This document shows, one piece after another, positions 32,779 through 41,727 of a stretch of 64,000 nt of DNA (positions within the stretch are counted from its first letter, which is position 1; each line of letters begins with the position of its first letter). Position numbers and translations under genes: made by a program. The DNA is from Rhodococcus jostii NBRC 16295 (GTDB lineage: Bacteria; Actinomycetota; Actinomycetes; Mycobacteriales; Mycobacteriaceae), in NCBI RefSeq assembly GCF_001894825.1, contig NZ_BCWY01000007.1, positions 124,001 through 188,000 on the forward strand. Direction: 5' to 3'. The notes beneath the pieces are model-generated. The model saw only the letters and a program-made list of their open reading frames with translations. It did no database searches and was not told where the DNA came from.

Positions 32779-33668
32779 ACCGCTCCCGTCTCCCGCGCGA
32801 ACGACGCCCGGCACATCGGACCACAGAACCAGAAGTCGTCGCCGCCCCGCCGCAGGTGCACGGTGTCCGGACCGACGACGACACTCATCCCGCACACCGG
32901 GTCGATCGCCTCGAACACCCCGGCCCGAGGATCCGGATCATGCTCGGGCGCTCGAAGTCCCGCGGTCCGCAGTTCGTGCACCAGTTCCGCGGCGATCGAC
33001 ACCGCGATCTCCGCCGACGTCCTCGCCCCGATGTTCAGGCCGACCGGGGTGTGCACCCTGGCCCGCTCGGATTCGGTGAGACCCAGGGTGTCGAGAATGG
33101 CGCCGCCCCGAGTGCGGCTGGCGACGAGCCCGACGTATCCGACCCCGGCGTCGAGCGCCGCGCGGATCACGTCCGCCTCGGGGCCGCCGTGACCGGCGAG
33201 CACCACGGCCGTCGTGCCGGAGAACTGTTCGAGACCGGCGTCGTCGTGCTCGACGGAGAACTCCAGCAATTCCGAGATGCGCGCCAACGCCTGCGCGATC
33301 GGTGTGGTGCCGTAGATCCTCACCACCGGCGGCGGCAGTTGCGGCTCGAGGAAGATCTCCATGGCGCCACCGGACAGGCACGGATTCACCACGACGGATG
33401 CGCCCGGCGTCTCGGGGAACTGCACGGCCCCGTCGGGAAGGACCCGCAGCAGCACGCTCTCGTTGGTTTCCAGCACACCCAGGGCGGCCGTCCGCACCGA
33501 GTTCTGCGCGCACTGACCACCGACGAAACCCTCGATGGTCCCGTCCTGCAGGAGAATCGCCTCGTCACCGGTATGGCTGGACGTAGGTGGCTGCGCTCGC
33601 ACCACGGTTGCGTGGACGAACGGCCTGCGGTCGCGCACCAATTGCGCCGCACGCTCTTTCAGATCCAT
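32775..33668 (-). CDS. XdhC/CoxF-type maturation factor fused to a YHS metal-binding domain
   Basis: A 297-residue protein from ATG 33668, preceded by GCAGGAGG. Residues 1-90 are the XdhC/CoxI N-terminal domain (HATVVRAQPPTSSHTGDEAI; GFVGGQC). About 110-235 is the Rossmann-like XdhC C-terminal domain (VGLVASRTRGG; GLNIGARTSAEIAVSIAAE). A YHS domain ends the protein (DPVCGMSV; FWFCGPMC). XdhC proteins carry the molybdenum cofactor for sulfuration. The YHS cysteines may bind copper, which CoxL needs; this is inference. Confidence 0.88.
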   Translation of the reverse strand: MDLKERAAQLVRDRRPFVHATVVRAQPPTSSHTGDEAILLQDGTIEGFVGGQCAQNSVRTAALGVLETNESVLLRVLPDGAVQFPETPGASVVVNPCLSGGAMEIFLEPQLPPPVVRIYGTTPIAQALARISELLEFSVEHDDAGLEQFSGTTAVVLAGHGGPEADVIRAALDAGVGYVGLVASRTRGGAILDTLGLTESERARVHTPVGLNIGARTSAEIAVSIAAELVHELRTAGLRAPEHDPDPRAGVFEAIDPVCGMSVVVGPDTVHLRRGGDDFWFCGPMCRASFARETGAV

Positions 33669-33697
33669 CGGGCCTCCTGCCGAGTGCCGGGCAACAT

Positions 33698-36100
33698 TCA
33701 GATCGGTGGTGTCGCGCGGCCCTGCATGGCCTCCCACACCCGGGACGGGGTGAGCGGCATGTCGGCGTGCCGCACACCGAACGGGGCGAGCGCATCCACG
33801 ACGGCGTTCACCACTGCCGGCGGCGACCCGACCGTCGCGGACTCGCCGATGCCCTTGGCGCCGATCGGGTGATGGGGCGACGGGGTGACGGTGAAGCCCG
33901 TCTCCAGTTTCGGCACCTCCAGCGCCGTGGGGATCAGGTAGTCCATCAGCGATCCGCCGAGGCAGTTGCCGTCCTCGTCGAATTCGATGATCTCCATCAA
34001 CGCCATCCCGATGCCGTCGACGATGCCGCCGTGCACCTGGCCCTCGATGATCATCGGGTTGATGCGGGTGCCGCAGTCGTCGACGGCGAGGAACCGCCGC
34101 ACCTTCACCACAGCGGTGCCGGGATCGATGTCGACGACGCAGAAGTACGCGCCGTAGGGGTACGTCAGATTCTCGGGGTTGTAGCAGATCTGCGCGTCGA
34201 GTCCGCCCTCGATTCCTTCGGGCAGGTCACCCGCTCCGTGTGCCCGCATCGCGATGTCCTGGATGGTCACCTTCGCCGAGGGATCACCCTTCACGTGGAA
34301 TTCGCCCTTCTCCCATTCCAGATCCGCGACCGAGGCCTCGAGCATCCCGGACGCGATGATCTTCGCCTTGTCCCGCACCTTGCGGGCCACCAGCGCCGCG
34401 GCCGCGCCTGACACCGGCGTCGACCGGCTGCCGTACGTGCCGAGCCCGAACGGTGTGTTGTCGGTGTCGCCGTGCACGACGTCGATGTCGTCCGGCGGAA
34501 TCCCGAGTTCCTCCGCGACGATCTGGGCGAACGTCGTCTCGTGCCCCTGTCCCTGGGTCTGCACCGACAACCGGAGGACGGCCTTCCCGGTAGGGTGCAC
34601 CCGCAGTTCGCACCCGTCGGCCATGCCCAGGCCGAGGATGTCCATGTCCTTCCGGGGCCCGGCGCCGACGGCCTCGGTGAAGAACGACATGCCGATGCCC
34701 ATCAGCTCACCGCGTTCGCGGCGCTCCTTCTGCTCCTCCCGCAACTGCGCGTAGCCGATCATGTCCATGGCCTTGCGCAGGGTCGTCTCGTAGTCGCCCG
34801 AGTCGTACACCCAGCCGGTCTTGCTGGTGTAGGGGAACTGGTCGGGGCGCAGCAGGTTCTTCAGCCGAAGCTCCGCCGGATCCATCTTCAGGTCGAATGC
34901 GAGGCAGTCGACGAGCCGCTCGACCAGATACACGGCCTCGGTGATGCGGAACGAGCAGGCGTACGCCACACCGCCGGGCGCCTTGTTCGTGTAGACCGCC
35001 GTCATCGCGCAGTGCGCGGCCTCGATGTCGTAGCTGCCGGTGAAGACGCCGAAGAAACCCGCCGGATACTTCACCGGCGCCGCCGTCCCGTTGAAGGCTC
35101 CGTGGTCGGCCAGCACCTTCGTGCGGATCGCGAGCATCTTGCCCTCTGTGGTCGCGGCGATCTCACCGACCATGATGTAGTCGCGGGCGAACCCGGTGCT
35201 CATCAGGTTCTCGCTGCGGTCCTCCATCCACTTCACCGGTTTGCCGGTCACCAGCGACGCGACGATGGCGCACACGTATCCCGGGTAGATCGGGACCTTG
35301 TTGCCGAAACCCCCGCCGATGTCCGGGGACACCACCCGGATCTTGTGCTCCGGAATACCCGAGACCAGGGCGTAGATCGTCCGGTGCGCGTGCGGCGCCT
35401 GCGAGGTGGAGTACAGCGTGAGCTTGCCGGACACCCGGTCGACGTCCGCTATCGCACCGCACGTCTCCATCGGGGCGGGATGCACCCTGGGGTAGACGAT
35501 CTCCTGCTTCACCACCACGTCCGCCTTCGCGAACACGGCCTCGGTGGCCGCGGCATCGCCTGTCTCCCAGTCGAAGCAGTGGTTGTCCGTCTTGCCGTCG
35601 AGGTCGTCGCGGATCACCGGAGCGTCGGGCGAGAGTGCCGCGCGCGCATCGACGACGGGATCGAGCATGTCGTACTCGACGTCGATCAGTTCCAGTGCGT
35701 CCCGGGCCGAATAGCGGTCCTCGGCGATGACGAACGCGACCTCCTGGCCCTGGAACCGCACCTTGTCGGTGGCCAGCACGGCCTGCACGTCGTTGGACAG
35801 CGTCGGCATCCACGCGAGGTTCTTCGAGGCGAGATCGGCGCCCGTCACGACCGCCGTCACCTTCGGGTGCTCCTGCGCCGCACTGGTATCGATGCTCACG
35901 ATCCGGGCGTGCGCAACCGGTGACCGCAGGATCGCCAGGTGCAGCATGCCGGGGAGGGTGATGTCGTCGACGTAATTTCCGAGCCCCCGGATGAAGCGGG
36001 GATCCTCCTTGCGGAGCATGCGACCGTGGCCGCAGGGCTTCTTGTCGTTGTCTACGACGTCGGCGTCGCCCGAAGGCGGACGCGATTCGACGGTGGTCAT
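33698..36100 (-). CDS. coxL: Aerobic carbon monoxide dehydrogenase large subunit, form I
   Basis: An 800-residue molybdenum hydroxylase large subunit that oxidises CO to CO2. The active-site loop reads A-Y-A-C-S-F-R with C382, the form I signature whose Cys binds copper; form II enzymes have AYRGAGR. E753 in KGIGESATVGS is the catalytic Glu. GGGFGNK (about residue 265) and QTQGQGHETT contact the cofactor. The ATG overlaps the coxS stop (ATGA). With coxM and coxS upstream this is a complete (LMS)2 enzyme, likely used to scavenge trace CO. Confidence 0.96.
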   Translation of the reverse strand: MTTVESRPPSGDADVVDNDKKPCGHGRMLRKEDPRFIRGLGNYVDDITLPGMLHLAILRSPVAHARIVSIDTSAAQEHPKVTAVVTGADLASKNLAWMPTLSNDVQAVLATDKVRFQGQEVAFVIAEDRYSARDALELIDVEYDMLDPVVDARAALSPDAPVIRDDLDGKTDNHCFDWETGDAAATEAVFAKADVVVKQEIVYPRVHPAPMETCGAIADVDRVSGKLTLYSTSQAPHAHRTIYALVSGIPEHKIRVVSPDIGGGFGNKVPIYPGYVCAIVASLVTGKPVKWMEDRSENLMSTGFARDYIMVGEIAATTEGKMLAIRTKVLADHGAFNGTAAPVKYPAGFFGVFTGSYDIEAAHCAMTAVYTNKAPGGVAYACSFRITEAVYLVERLVDCLAFDLKMDPAELRLKNLLRPDQFPYTSKTGWVYDSGDYETTLRKAMDMIGYAQLREEQKERRERGELMGIGMSFFTEAVGAGPRKDMDILGLGMADGCELRVHPTGKAVLRLSVQTQGQGHETTFAQIVAEELGIPPDDIDVVHGDTDNTPFGLGTYGSRSTPVSGAAAALVARKVRDKAKIIASGMLEASVADLEWEKGEFHVKGDPSAKVTIQDIAMRAHGAGDLPEGIEGGLDAQICYNPENLTYPYGAYFCVVDIDPGTAVVKVRRFLAVDDCGTRINPMIIEGQVHGGIVDGIGMALMEIIEFDEDGNCLGGSLMDYLIPTALEVPKLETGFTVTPSPHHPIGAKGIGESATVGSPPAVVNAVVDALAPFGVRHADMPLTPSRVWEAMQGRATPPI

Positions 36101-36681
36101 GACTTACTTCCCGTTGTCGCGTGTTCCTCCACGGTCATCGGTGCACCTTCGGCGCCCCGCGTCGTGTCTTCCTGGACCTCCGCGTCGAAGTCGCCGGCCG
36201 GTTCCGGTTCGGCGGCTTCGCCCGCCCGATGGTCCGCCGCCCACTGGATCGACCGCACGATCGTGGTGTACCCGGTGCAGCGGCAGATCTGCCCGGAGAT
36301 CGCTTCGCGGATGGTGTGCTCGTCCGGGCTCTCGACGCGGTCGAGCAGTGCCCGGGCGGTCATCATCATTCCAGGGGTGCAGAACCCGCACTGCAGTCCG
36401 TGGCACTGCATGAAGCCCTGCTGGACGGGATCGAGTTCGCCGTCGTGTTCGAGGCCCTCGACCGTGCGGACGTCGTGCCCGCCCGCCATCGCCGCGAGCA
36501 TCGTGCACGACTTCACCGGATCGCCGTCCACGGTGACGACGCACGTGCCGCAGTTGCTGGTGTCGCAGCCCCAGTGGGTCCCGGTCAGCCCCAGTTGGTC
36601 GCGGAGGAAATGGACCAGCAGCATGCGCGGTTCCACCTCGGCGCTTACCGCGTCACCGTTGACGGTCATGTTCACCTGCAT
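36097..36681 (-). CDS. coxS: CO dehydrogenase small 2Fe-2S subunit
   Basis: A 194-residue iron-sulfur subunit from ATG 36681; an ATG four codons later is possible. The N-terminal plant-type cluster uses the Cys residues of GCDTSNCGTC and the Cys in VKSCTM. The C-terminal four-helix cluster uses CHGLQCGFC and ICRCTGY. Electrons pass from the Mo site through both clusters to the FAD in CoxM. The C-terminal tail after residue 160 is longer and more acidic than usual. It sits 2 bases after the coxM stop. Confidence 0.95.
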   Translation of the reverse strand: MQVNMTVNGDAVSAEVEPRMLLVHFLRDQLGLTGTHWGCDTSNCGTCVVTVDGDPVKSCTMLAAMAGGHDVRTVEGLEHDGELDPVQQGFMQCHGLQCGFCTPGMMMTARALLDRVESPDEHTIREAISGQICRCTGYTTIVRSIQWAADHRAGEAAEPEPAGDFDAEVQEDTTRGAEGAPMTVEEHATTGSKS

Positions 36682-36683
36682 GG

Positions 36684-37589
36684 CTATGCCTCTTCTCCGG
36701 TCGGTTCGTGCTCCACATCGCTGCGGAGCACCCGGTCGACCGCTGTACGGAGTGTGCGGATCGTGAGTTCGGACGCGAGATGGCGTTTGTAGTCGGCGGT
36801 GCCGCGCGCGTCTCCCACGGGCTCGCAGGCCTGCGCGGCCATCCGTCCGGCCTGGGCGAACGCCTCCTCCGAGGGCGGCCGCCCCGTCAGGTAGTCGGCG
36901 ACATCCGCGAGTCCGGACGGATCCGGGTTGACCGCGGTCAGGCCGACCGCGGCGCGGGCGAGTTCGCCGCCCTCGACCGTGACGGCGGCGCCGGCCGCGG
37001 TGACTGCCCAATCCCCGGTCCGCCGTTCGACCTTGGCGTACGCGCTGGAGCTGTGGCCGTGGACGGGTATCACGATCTCGATGAGCATCTCGTTGTGTGC
37101 GAGTGCCGTCTCGTACGGGCCGACGAGGAACTCGGCCATCGGGATCTCGCGGCGTCCGCCGGGTCCGCGCACCACGCACGTGGCGTCGAGGACGCCGCAG
37201 ACGGTGGTGAGGTCCTCGGCCGGGTCGGCCTGGCACAGCGACCCGCCGATCGTCCCGCGGTTGCGCACCACCGGGTCGGCGATCACCTTCTCCGCGTCGC
37301 GGAAGAGTGGGAACACCGCCGCGAGTTCGTCCGATTCGAGAAGCCGGCGGTGCCGCGTCATCGCACCGATCCGCAGCATCGCCCGCTCGGTGGTGATGTA
37401 TCCGAGTTCGCCCTCGAGGTCGTTGATGTCGATGAGGTACTCGGGGTTGGCGAGGCGAAGCTTCATCATGGGGAGCAGGCTGTGGCCGCCCGCGACGAGT
37501 CGGGCTTCGTCGCCCAGTCGGTCCAGCAGGGCGATGGCGTCCTCGACGCCCGTTGCCCTCTCGTATTCGAAGGATCCTGGTACTTGCAT
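36684..37589 (-). CDS. coxM: CO dehydrogenase medium FAD subunit
   Basis: A 301-residue FAD-binding subunit. The pyrophosphate loops AGGHSLLP (about residues 33-40) and TIGGSLCQADP (about residue 112) are typical of CoxM. It starts MQVPGSFEY, matching the family start, so ATG 37589 is secure. Its ribosome site (GAGG) lies within a CRP-type palindrome. It heads the structural-gene block coxMSL, followed by maturation genes, all on the minus strand with overlaps or short gaps. Confidence 0.95.
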   Translation of the reverse strand: MQVPGSFEYERATGVEDAIALLDRLGDEARLVAGGHSLLPMMKLRLANPEYLIDINDLEGELGYITTERAMLRIGAMTRHRRLLESDELAAVFPLFRDAEKVIADPVVRNRGTIGGSLCQADPAEDLTTVCGVLDATCVVRGPGGRREIPMAEFLVGPYETALAHNEMLIEIVIPVHGHSSSAYAKVERRTGDWAVTAAGAAVTVEGGELARAAVGLTAVNPDPSGLADVADYLTGRPPSEEAFAQAGRMAAQACEPVGDARGTADYKRHLASELTIRTLRTAVDRVLRSDVEHEPTGEEA

Positions 37590-37606
37590 TGTGACCTACC
37601 TCACAA
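37589..37606. promoter_or_regulatory. CRP/GlxR-type palindrome on the coxM ribosome binding site
   Basis: TTGTGA-cctacc-TCACAA is a perfect inverted repeat that contains the full CRP-family consensus TGTGA-N6-TCACA. It touches the first base of the coxM start codon and covers its Shine-Dalgarno. A CRP-family protein bound there would more easily block than activate transcription from a promoter in the 75-base gap to the upstream gene. Confidence 0.65.
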
Positions 37607-37664
37607 ATGTGGATGCTCTCAGCCTCCGCAAGAACCGGTGGTCCGTCAACCCCGGCGAACCGCC

Positions 37665-38807
37665 CTATTCGACGCCGGATTCGACGGGTTCCTCGTGGTG
37701 GATCCGACCACTGGACTCCCCCAGCGGGCGCCCGGTGCCACCCCACCGGCGGGCGATGATCTCGGCGGCGATCGACACCGCCGTCTCCTCCGGCGTCCGG
37801 GCACCGATGTCCAGGCCGATGGGACTGGACAGCCGGGCGAGTTCGGTGTCGGTCAGACCGACCTCGCGCAGGCGTTCCCGCCGGTCCAGGTCGGTTCGGC
37901 GCGATCCCATCGCGCCGATGAACGCGACGTCGGGGATCCGCAGTGCCGTCTCCAGAAGAGGGACGTCGAACTTGGGGTCGTGGGTGAGGACGCAGATGAC
38001 GGTCCGGCCGTCGATCGCCCGGGCCTCGACCTGGGCAGCGAGGTACCGGTGCGGCCAGTCGACCACCACCTCGTCGGCCGTCGGAAATCGCGCGTGCGTC
38101 GCGAACACCGGACGGGCGTCGCAGACCGTGACCCGATATCCCATGAACGCACCCTGCCGCGCCACCGCGGCCGCGAAGTCGATGGCCCCGAACACGAGCA
38201 TGCGCGGCCGCGGCGCGTAACTGGCGACGAACACCTCCATCCCCTCGCCGCGGCGCTGACCGTCGGCGCCGTAGGTCAGGACCATGCTTCCGCCCGCCGC
38301 GAGGAGCCCTCGGGCGTCATCGGTGATCGCGGAATCGGCGCGCCCCGAGCCGAGTGAGCCGCTCGCCTCCTCGGTCCGGACCACCAGCCGGCGCCCCACC
38401 CACGAGGCGTCGGGATGCGCGACCACCGTCGCCACCGCAACCGGTCGGTGGTTCTCGATGTCGTCGACGATCGCGCCCAGTTCCGGAAAGCTGTGACGGG
38501 CCACCGGCTCGACGAAGATGTCGATGATTCCGCCGCAGGTGAGGCCCACCTCGAATGCGTTCTCATCGCTGATCCCGTACCGCTGCAACACGGGGACCCC
38601 CGACTCCGCGACCTCGGTCGCGAGTTCGTACACGGCCCCCTCGACGCACCCGCCCGACACCGAGCCCGACGCGGTCCCGTCGGGTGCCACGACCATCGAC
38701 GCCCCCGGCGGCCGCGGGGCGGATCGGAACGTGCGGACCACCGTTCCGACGCCCGCCGTGCCACCCGCGGTCCACACGGTCATCAGGTCTGCCAGTACGT
38801 CCCGCAT
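37665..38807 (-). CDS. XdhC/CoxI-family molybdenum cofactor maturation protein
   Basis: A 380-residue XdhC-type protein from ATG 38807 (MRDVLADLM). The N-terminal domain has RTFRSAPRPPGASM, VSGGCVEGAVYELA and GLTCGGIIDIFVEP. The C-terminal Rossmann-like domain has FGAIDFAAAVARQGAFMGY, VAFIGAMGSRRT and GLDIGARTPEETAVSIAAE. It should bind sulfurated molybdenum cofactor and load it into CoxL. It is the most upstream gene of the cox cluster, 75 bases before coxM, and is a distant paralogue of the XdhC-YHS protein encoded downstream. Confidence 0.9.
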   Translation of the reverse strand: MRDVLADLMTVWTAGGTAGVGTVVRTFRSAPRPPGASMVVAPDGTASGSVSGGCVEGAVYELATEVAESGVPVLQRYGISDENAFEVGLTCGGIIDIFVEPVARHSFPELGAIVDDIENHRPVAVATVVAHPDASWVGRRLVVRTEEASGSLGSGRADSAITDDARGLLAAGGSMVLTYGADGQRRGEGMEVFVASYAPRPRMLVFGAIDFAAAVARQGAFMGYRVTVCDARPVFATHARFPTADEVVVDWPHRYLAAQVEARAIDGRTVICVLTHDPKFDVPLLETALRIPDVAFIGAMGSRRTDLDRRERLREVGLTDTELARLSSPIGLDIGARTPEETAVSIAAEIIARRWGGTGRPLGESSGRIHHEEPVESGVE

Positions 38808-38879
38808 CAGCAGCCTCCCAGTCGAGTCCGGCGTGGGATACACGCTCGGTTACAAGACTATCGCCGCGGCGAGTTCGGT

Positions 38880-40667
38880 TCAGGAGACCGGAACATCGAC
38901 CTCGACCGGTGCCAGAGGAAACGGCGGCGCCCCGACCCCTGCGATCCGGAAATGACCCCACGGGTCACGTTCGGCGAGGGCGGCGGGCGCCGCGGAACCG
39001 TCACCGATCGTGAGGAACAGCGGGATGCGGCCACGCTGTTTCGCCGCGTCGACGCCGTCCCCGACGACCCGGCCGTACCAGTGGTACTGCCCGTCCAGCG
39101 GTTCGACGTGGCCGTTCAGAAAGACCTCGACCGGCACCGTCAGGTCGCCGGACGTGAGTACGCCGGGCCCGGTGTACTCCGTGTCGTCTTCGCGCTCCGC
39201 GAGTGAACTCAGCTCGAAGTGCCGGTCGTCAGGGGTCCGCAGGCGCCTCCAGTAGGACGCGCTCGAACCGGGCCAGGCCGCCCGATTGTGGCCGGTGGCG
39301 TCGAGGTACCAGCTGTCGCATCCCCCCGAATTCCACACCGAGCCCTCGAGTTTGCGATGTACCACCCTGTTGAACTCGCGCTGGGCGCCTGCGCGCACCT
39401 CGATCCGCGTCGCGTCGCGCTTCTTCATCAGCGCCAGGCACCGGATGACGTAGTGCGCCTGTGCCTCGATGACGAAGACGATGGACTGATTGCCGCCGCC
39501 GGAGTTCGGCCCCATCATGAGAAAGAAATTCGGGAAGCCCGACACCGCGACCCCGAGATACGCCTCCATTCCGTCGCGCCACGCCCGCTGGATCGTCAGC
39601 CCGCGACGGCCGACGAGGTGCTCGTTCGCGAACCGGTCACCGACCGCGAATCCTGTGCCGTAGACGATGACGCCCGCCTCGTGCGTCGTCCCGTCCTCGG
39701 TGCGGATCCCCCGGGCGGTGATCTCCTCGATACCTGAGGTGACCAGGTCGACGTTCTCGCGTTGCAGCGCCGGGTAATAGTTGCTGGACACCAGAATTCG
39801 TTTGCACCCGATGGTGTAGCCGGGGGTCAGCGTGGCGCGCAGTGCGGGGTCGCGCACCTGCCTCCGCAACAGCCCTTTCGCGGCCGACTCGAGCACCGTC
39901 ATCAGTCGGGGATGCAGGAAGCCGGCGATCAGCGACTCGTGACTCCAGTAGATCGCCCCGCGGTAGGCCTTCTGGACACCGGGAACGCCCGCGAAGACCG
40001 CCTTCTCGGCGGTCGTGATCGGACGGTCCAGCTTCGGCAGAATCCAGTGCGGGGTCCGCTGGAAGACGTCGACGTGCGCTGCCGTCTTCGCCACCTCCGG
40101 CACGAACTGCACGGCACTCGCACCCGTACCGACGACCGCCACCCGCTTGCCCGCCAGGTCCACCGAGTGATCCCACTCGGCCGAATGGAATGCCGTACCC
40201 GCAAACGACTCTCGCCCCGGAAATGCCGGGACGCTGGGCTTGTGCAGCGGCCCAGGGCCCGCAACGACGATGCGTGGGTGATAGACGGCACCCGACCCGG
40301 TCTCCACCCGCCACCGGTCGGTGGTGTCATCGAAATCGTAGGAGATCACCTCGGAGCCGAACCGGATGTGCGGCGTCAGGTCGTAGTCGCGGACCACCCT
40401 CTCGATGTACTCGAGAATCTCCGGCTGCCGCGCGTACATCCGGGTCCAGTTCCGGTTGGGCGCGAACGAGAACGAGTACATCAGCGACATCACATCGCAG
40501 CCGCACCCCGGATACGTGTTCTCCCGCCACGTTCCGCCCACCCGGTCGGCTTTCTCGAGGACGACGAAGTTCTCCTCCCCCGCCTCTTTCAGCTTGATCG
40601 CCATGCACAACCCGGCGAAACCGGTACCGACGACGAGGACGTCCGGCTCGGAGGTCCCGGGGCTCAC
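38880..40667 (-). CDS. Flavin monooxygenase, Baeyer-Villiger type, with C-terminal DUF4873-like domain
   Basis: A 595-residue enzyme from GTG 40667, overlapping the upstream gene as GTGA. FAD-binding GTGFAGLCMA (about residue 15), the Baeyer-Villiger fingerprint F-x-G-x3-H-x3-W-D in FAGTAFHSAEWD (about residue 165) and NADPH-binding VGTGASAVQF (about residue 189) are present. The last 110 residues form an extra beta-rich domain (VEVFLNGHVEPLDGQYHWYG) that resembles DUF4873 of mycobacterial monooxygenases. It probably oxygenates a hydrophobic ketone or steroid-like substrate together with the adjoining diiron enzyme. Confidence 0.88.
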   Translation of the reverse strand: MSPGTSEPDVLVVGTGFAGLCMAIKLKEAGEENFVVLEKADRVGGTWRENTYPGCGCDVMSLMYSFSFAPNRNWTRMYARQPEILEYIERVVRDYDLTPHIRFGSEVISYDFDDTTDRWRVETGSGAVYHPRIVVAGPGPLHKPSVPAFPGRESFAGTAFHSAEWDHSVDLAGKRVAVVGTGASAVQFVPEVAKTAAHVDVFQRTPHWILPKLDRPITTAEKAVFAGVPGVQKAYRGAIYWSHESLIAGFLHPRLMTVLESAAKGLLRRQVRDPALRATLTPGYTIGCKRILVSSNYYPALQRENVDLVTSGIEEITARGIRTEDGTTHEAGVIVYGTGFAVGDRFANEHLVGRRGLTIQRAWRDGMEAYLGVAVSGFPNFFLMMGPNSGGGNQSIVFVIEAQAHYVIRCLALMKKRDATRIEVRAGAQREFNRVVHRKLEGSVWNSGGCDSWYLDATGHNRAAWPGSSASYWRRLRTPDDRHFELSSLAEREDDTEYTGPGVLTSGDLTVPVEVFLNGHVEPLDGQYHWYGRVVGDGVDAAKQRGRIPLFLTIGDGSAAPAALAERDPWGHFRIAGVGAPPFPLAPVEVDVPVS

Positions 40668-41560
40668 AGGAATCCCCCGCGCCGCCACAGCGCGCGGGAG
40701 GTGGCTCGCATCAACCCGTTCTCCTCGAGGAACGCCGCCAGCGACTCGAACCCACGTCGCTGATTCTCGCGAAAATTGGGGTTTGCCAGCGCCTGTCGAC
40801 GCGCTTCCTTCGGGTCCAGTCCGGCCCGCTCGTACATGGCTGGGTTGGTGAACAGCCGCTGGAACAGCGGTCCTCCGACGCCCTGCAGCGTCCCGACCCA
40901 CAGCCGGTCGATCCGATGGCCTTCCGCGACGCGTCTGCGCACGCCTTCCCGGGCGAATCGGATGTGCCGGGACTCCTCGGTGACGTGGATCCGCATCAAC
41001 CGGGAGATCATCGGCTGCAACTGCGGGTCCTCGAGGACGCGCCGCTGCGTGGCGTCGAAGATCTCCTCGCCGATCAGAGCCGCGACCCAGAGCATGGTTC
41101 CGCGAAATGTCTTGGGCAGCAGATTGACCACGACGGCCTGATACCACCGGAGCTGGAACGGCTTGGCGCCCATCTGCTCGATGGCCCGCCCGAACATCGT
41201 CATGTGCCGGCATTCGTCGCCCATCTCGGTGAGCATGTACCGCGCGTGGAGTGAGCTCGGGTCGTTGTGGAGCAGCGCGCGCAGGAGCGCCTGGTTGAGA
41301 ATGTTCTCGAACCAGATTCCGACGCTGAGAATGTTCGCCGATTCCTGCCGGGACAGCTCGATGCGCTGCGTCTCGCTCATCCGGTCCCACATCTCGGTTC
41401 CCCACAGCGACAGGACCCGTGGCGGCAGAAAGTACTTTCCGTCCTCGAGCGGCGCATCCCAGTCGATGTCGACGACGGGCGCGTACGACCGCTTGACGGA
41501 TCCCGCGACGAGCCGGCCGGCGACTTCCTCGCGGTCGATCGTGTGTGAACGCTGAGACAT
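40664..41560 (-). CDS. AurF-like diiron oxygenase
   Basis: A 298-residue helical protein from ATG 41560. Likely iron ligands lie in the helices containing SRQESANI, EMGDECRHMTMF (ExxxH, about residue 127), LIGEEIFD and VTEESRHIRFA (ExxxH). This is the pattern of AurF, the p-aminobenzoate N-oxygenase, although mycobacterial and rhodococcal homologues have mostly unknown substrates. It is translationally coupled to the flavin monooxygenase and divergent from an ArsR gene, whose palindromic site lies in the shared promoter region. Confidence 0.85.
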   Translation of the reverse strand: MSQRSHTIDREEVAGRLVAGSVKRSYAPVVDIDWDAPLEDGKYFLPPRVLSLWGTEMWDRMSETQRIELSRQESANILSVGIWFENILNQALLRALLHNDPSSLHARYMLTEMGDECRHMTMFGRAIEQMGAKPFQLRWYQAVVVNLLPKTFRGTMLWVAALIGEEIFDATQRRVLEDPQLQPMISRLMRIHVTEESRHIRFAREGVRRRVAEGHRIDRLWVGTLQGVGGPLFQRLFTNPAMYERAGLDPKEARRQALANPNFRENQRRGFESLAAFLEENGLMRATSRALWRRGGFL

Positions 41561-41694
41561 CGCTGGTCCCTTCGTCGAGAGCGATTTCATCTCATGGCCG
41601 TTGATAGGTAAAACGTAAACCCGGGTGTGACGCAGGTCAATGGTTATGTGTGACTCGCGTTCACATTTGCAGTTCTCGACGGTCATATTCCTTG

Positions 41695-41710
41695 ACGCGT
41701 ATATACGCGT
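41695..41710. promoter_or_regulatory. 16-base perfect palindrome, probable ArsR operator
   Basis: ACGCGTATATACGCGT is a perfect palindrome ending 17 bases before the ArsR-type start codon, in the region shared with the AurF/monooxygenase operon. A second, looser inverted repeat TGTGA-N7-TCACA lies at 41649-41665, nearer the AurF gene. Position and symmetry suit an autoregulating ArsR dimer. Confidence 0.62.
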
Positions 41711-41727
41711 GAGCGCATACTCGGAGC

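Noticed and set aside
36097-37746. A 549-codon version of the CO dehydrogenase small subunit
   Set aside because: The added residues are an out-of-frame reading of coxM; the 2Fe-2S subunit starts at 36681.
38880-41405. An 841-codon version of the flavin monooxygenase
   Set aside because: The extra N-terminal part lies entirely over the diiron oxygenase gene in another frame and has no domain character; GTG 40667 gives the normal family start.
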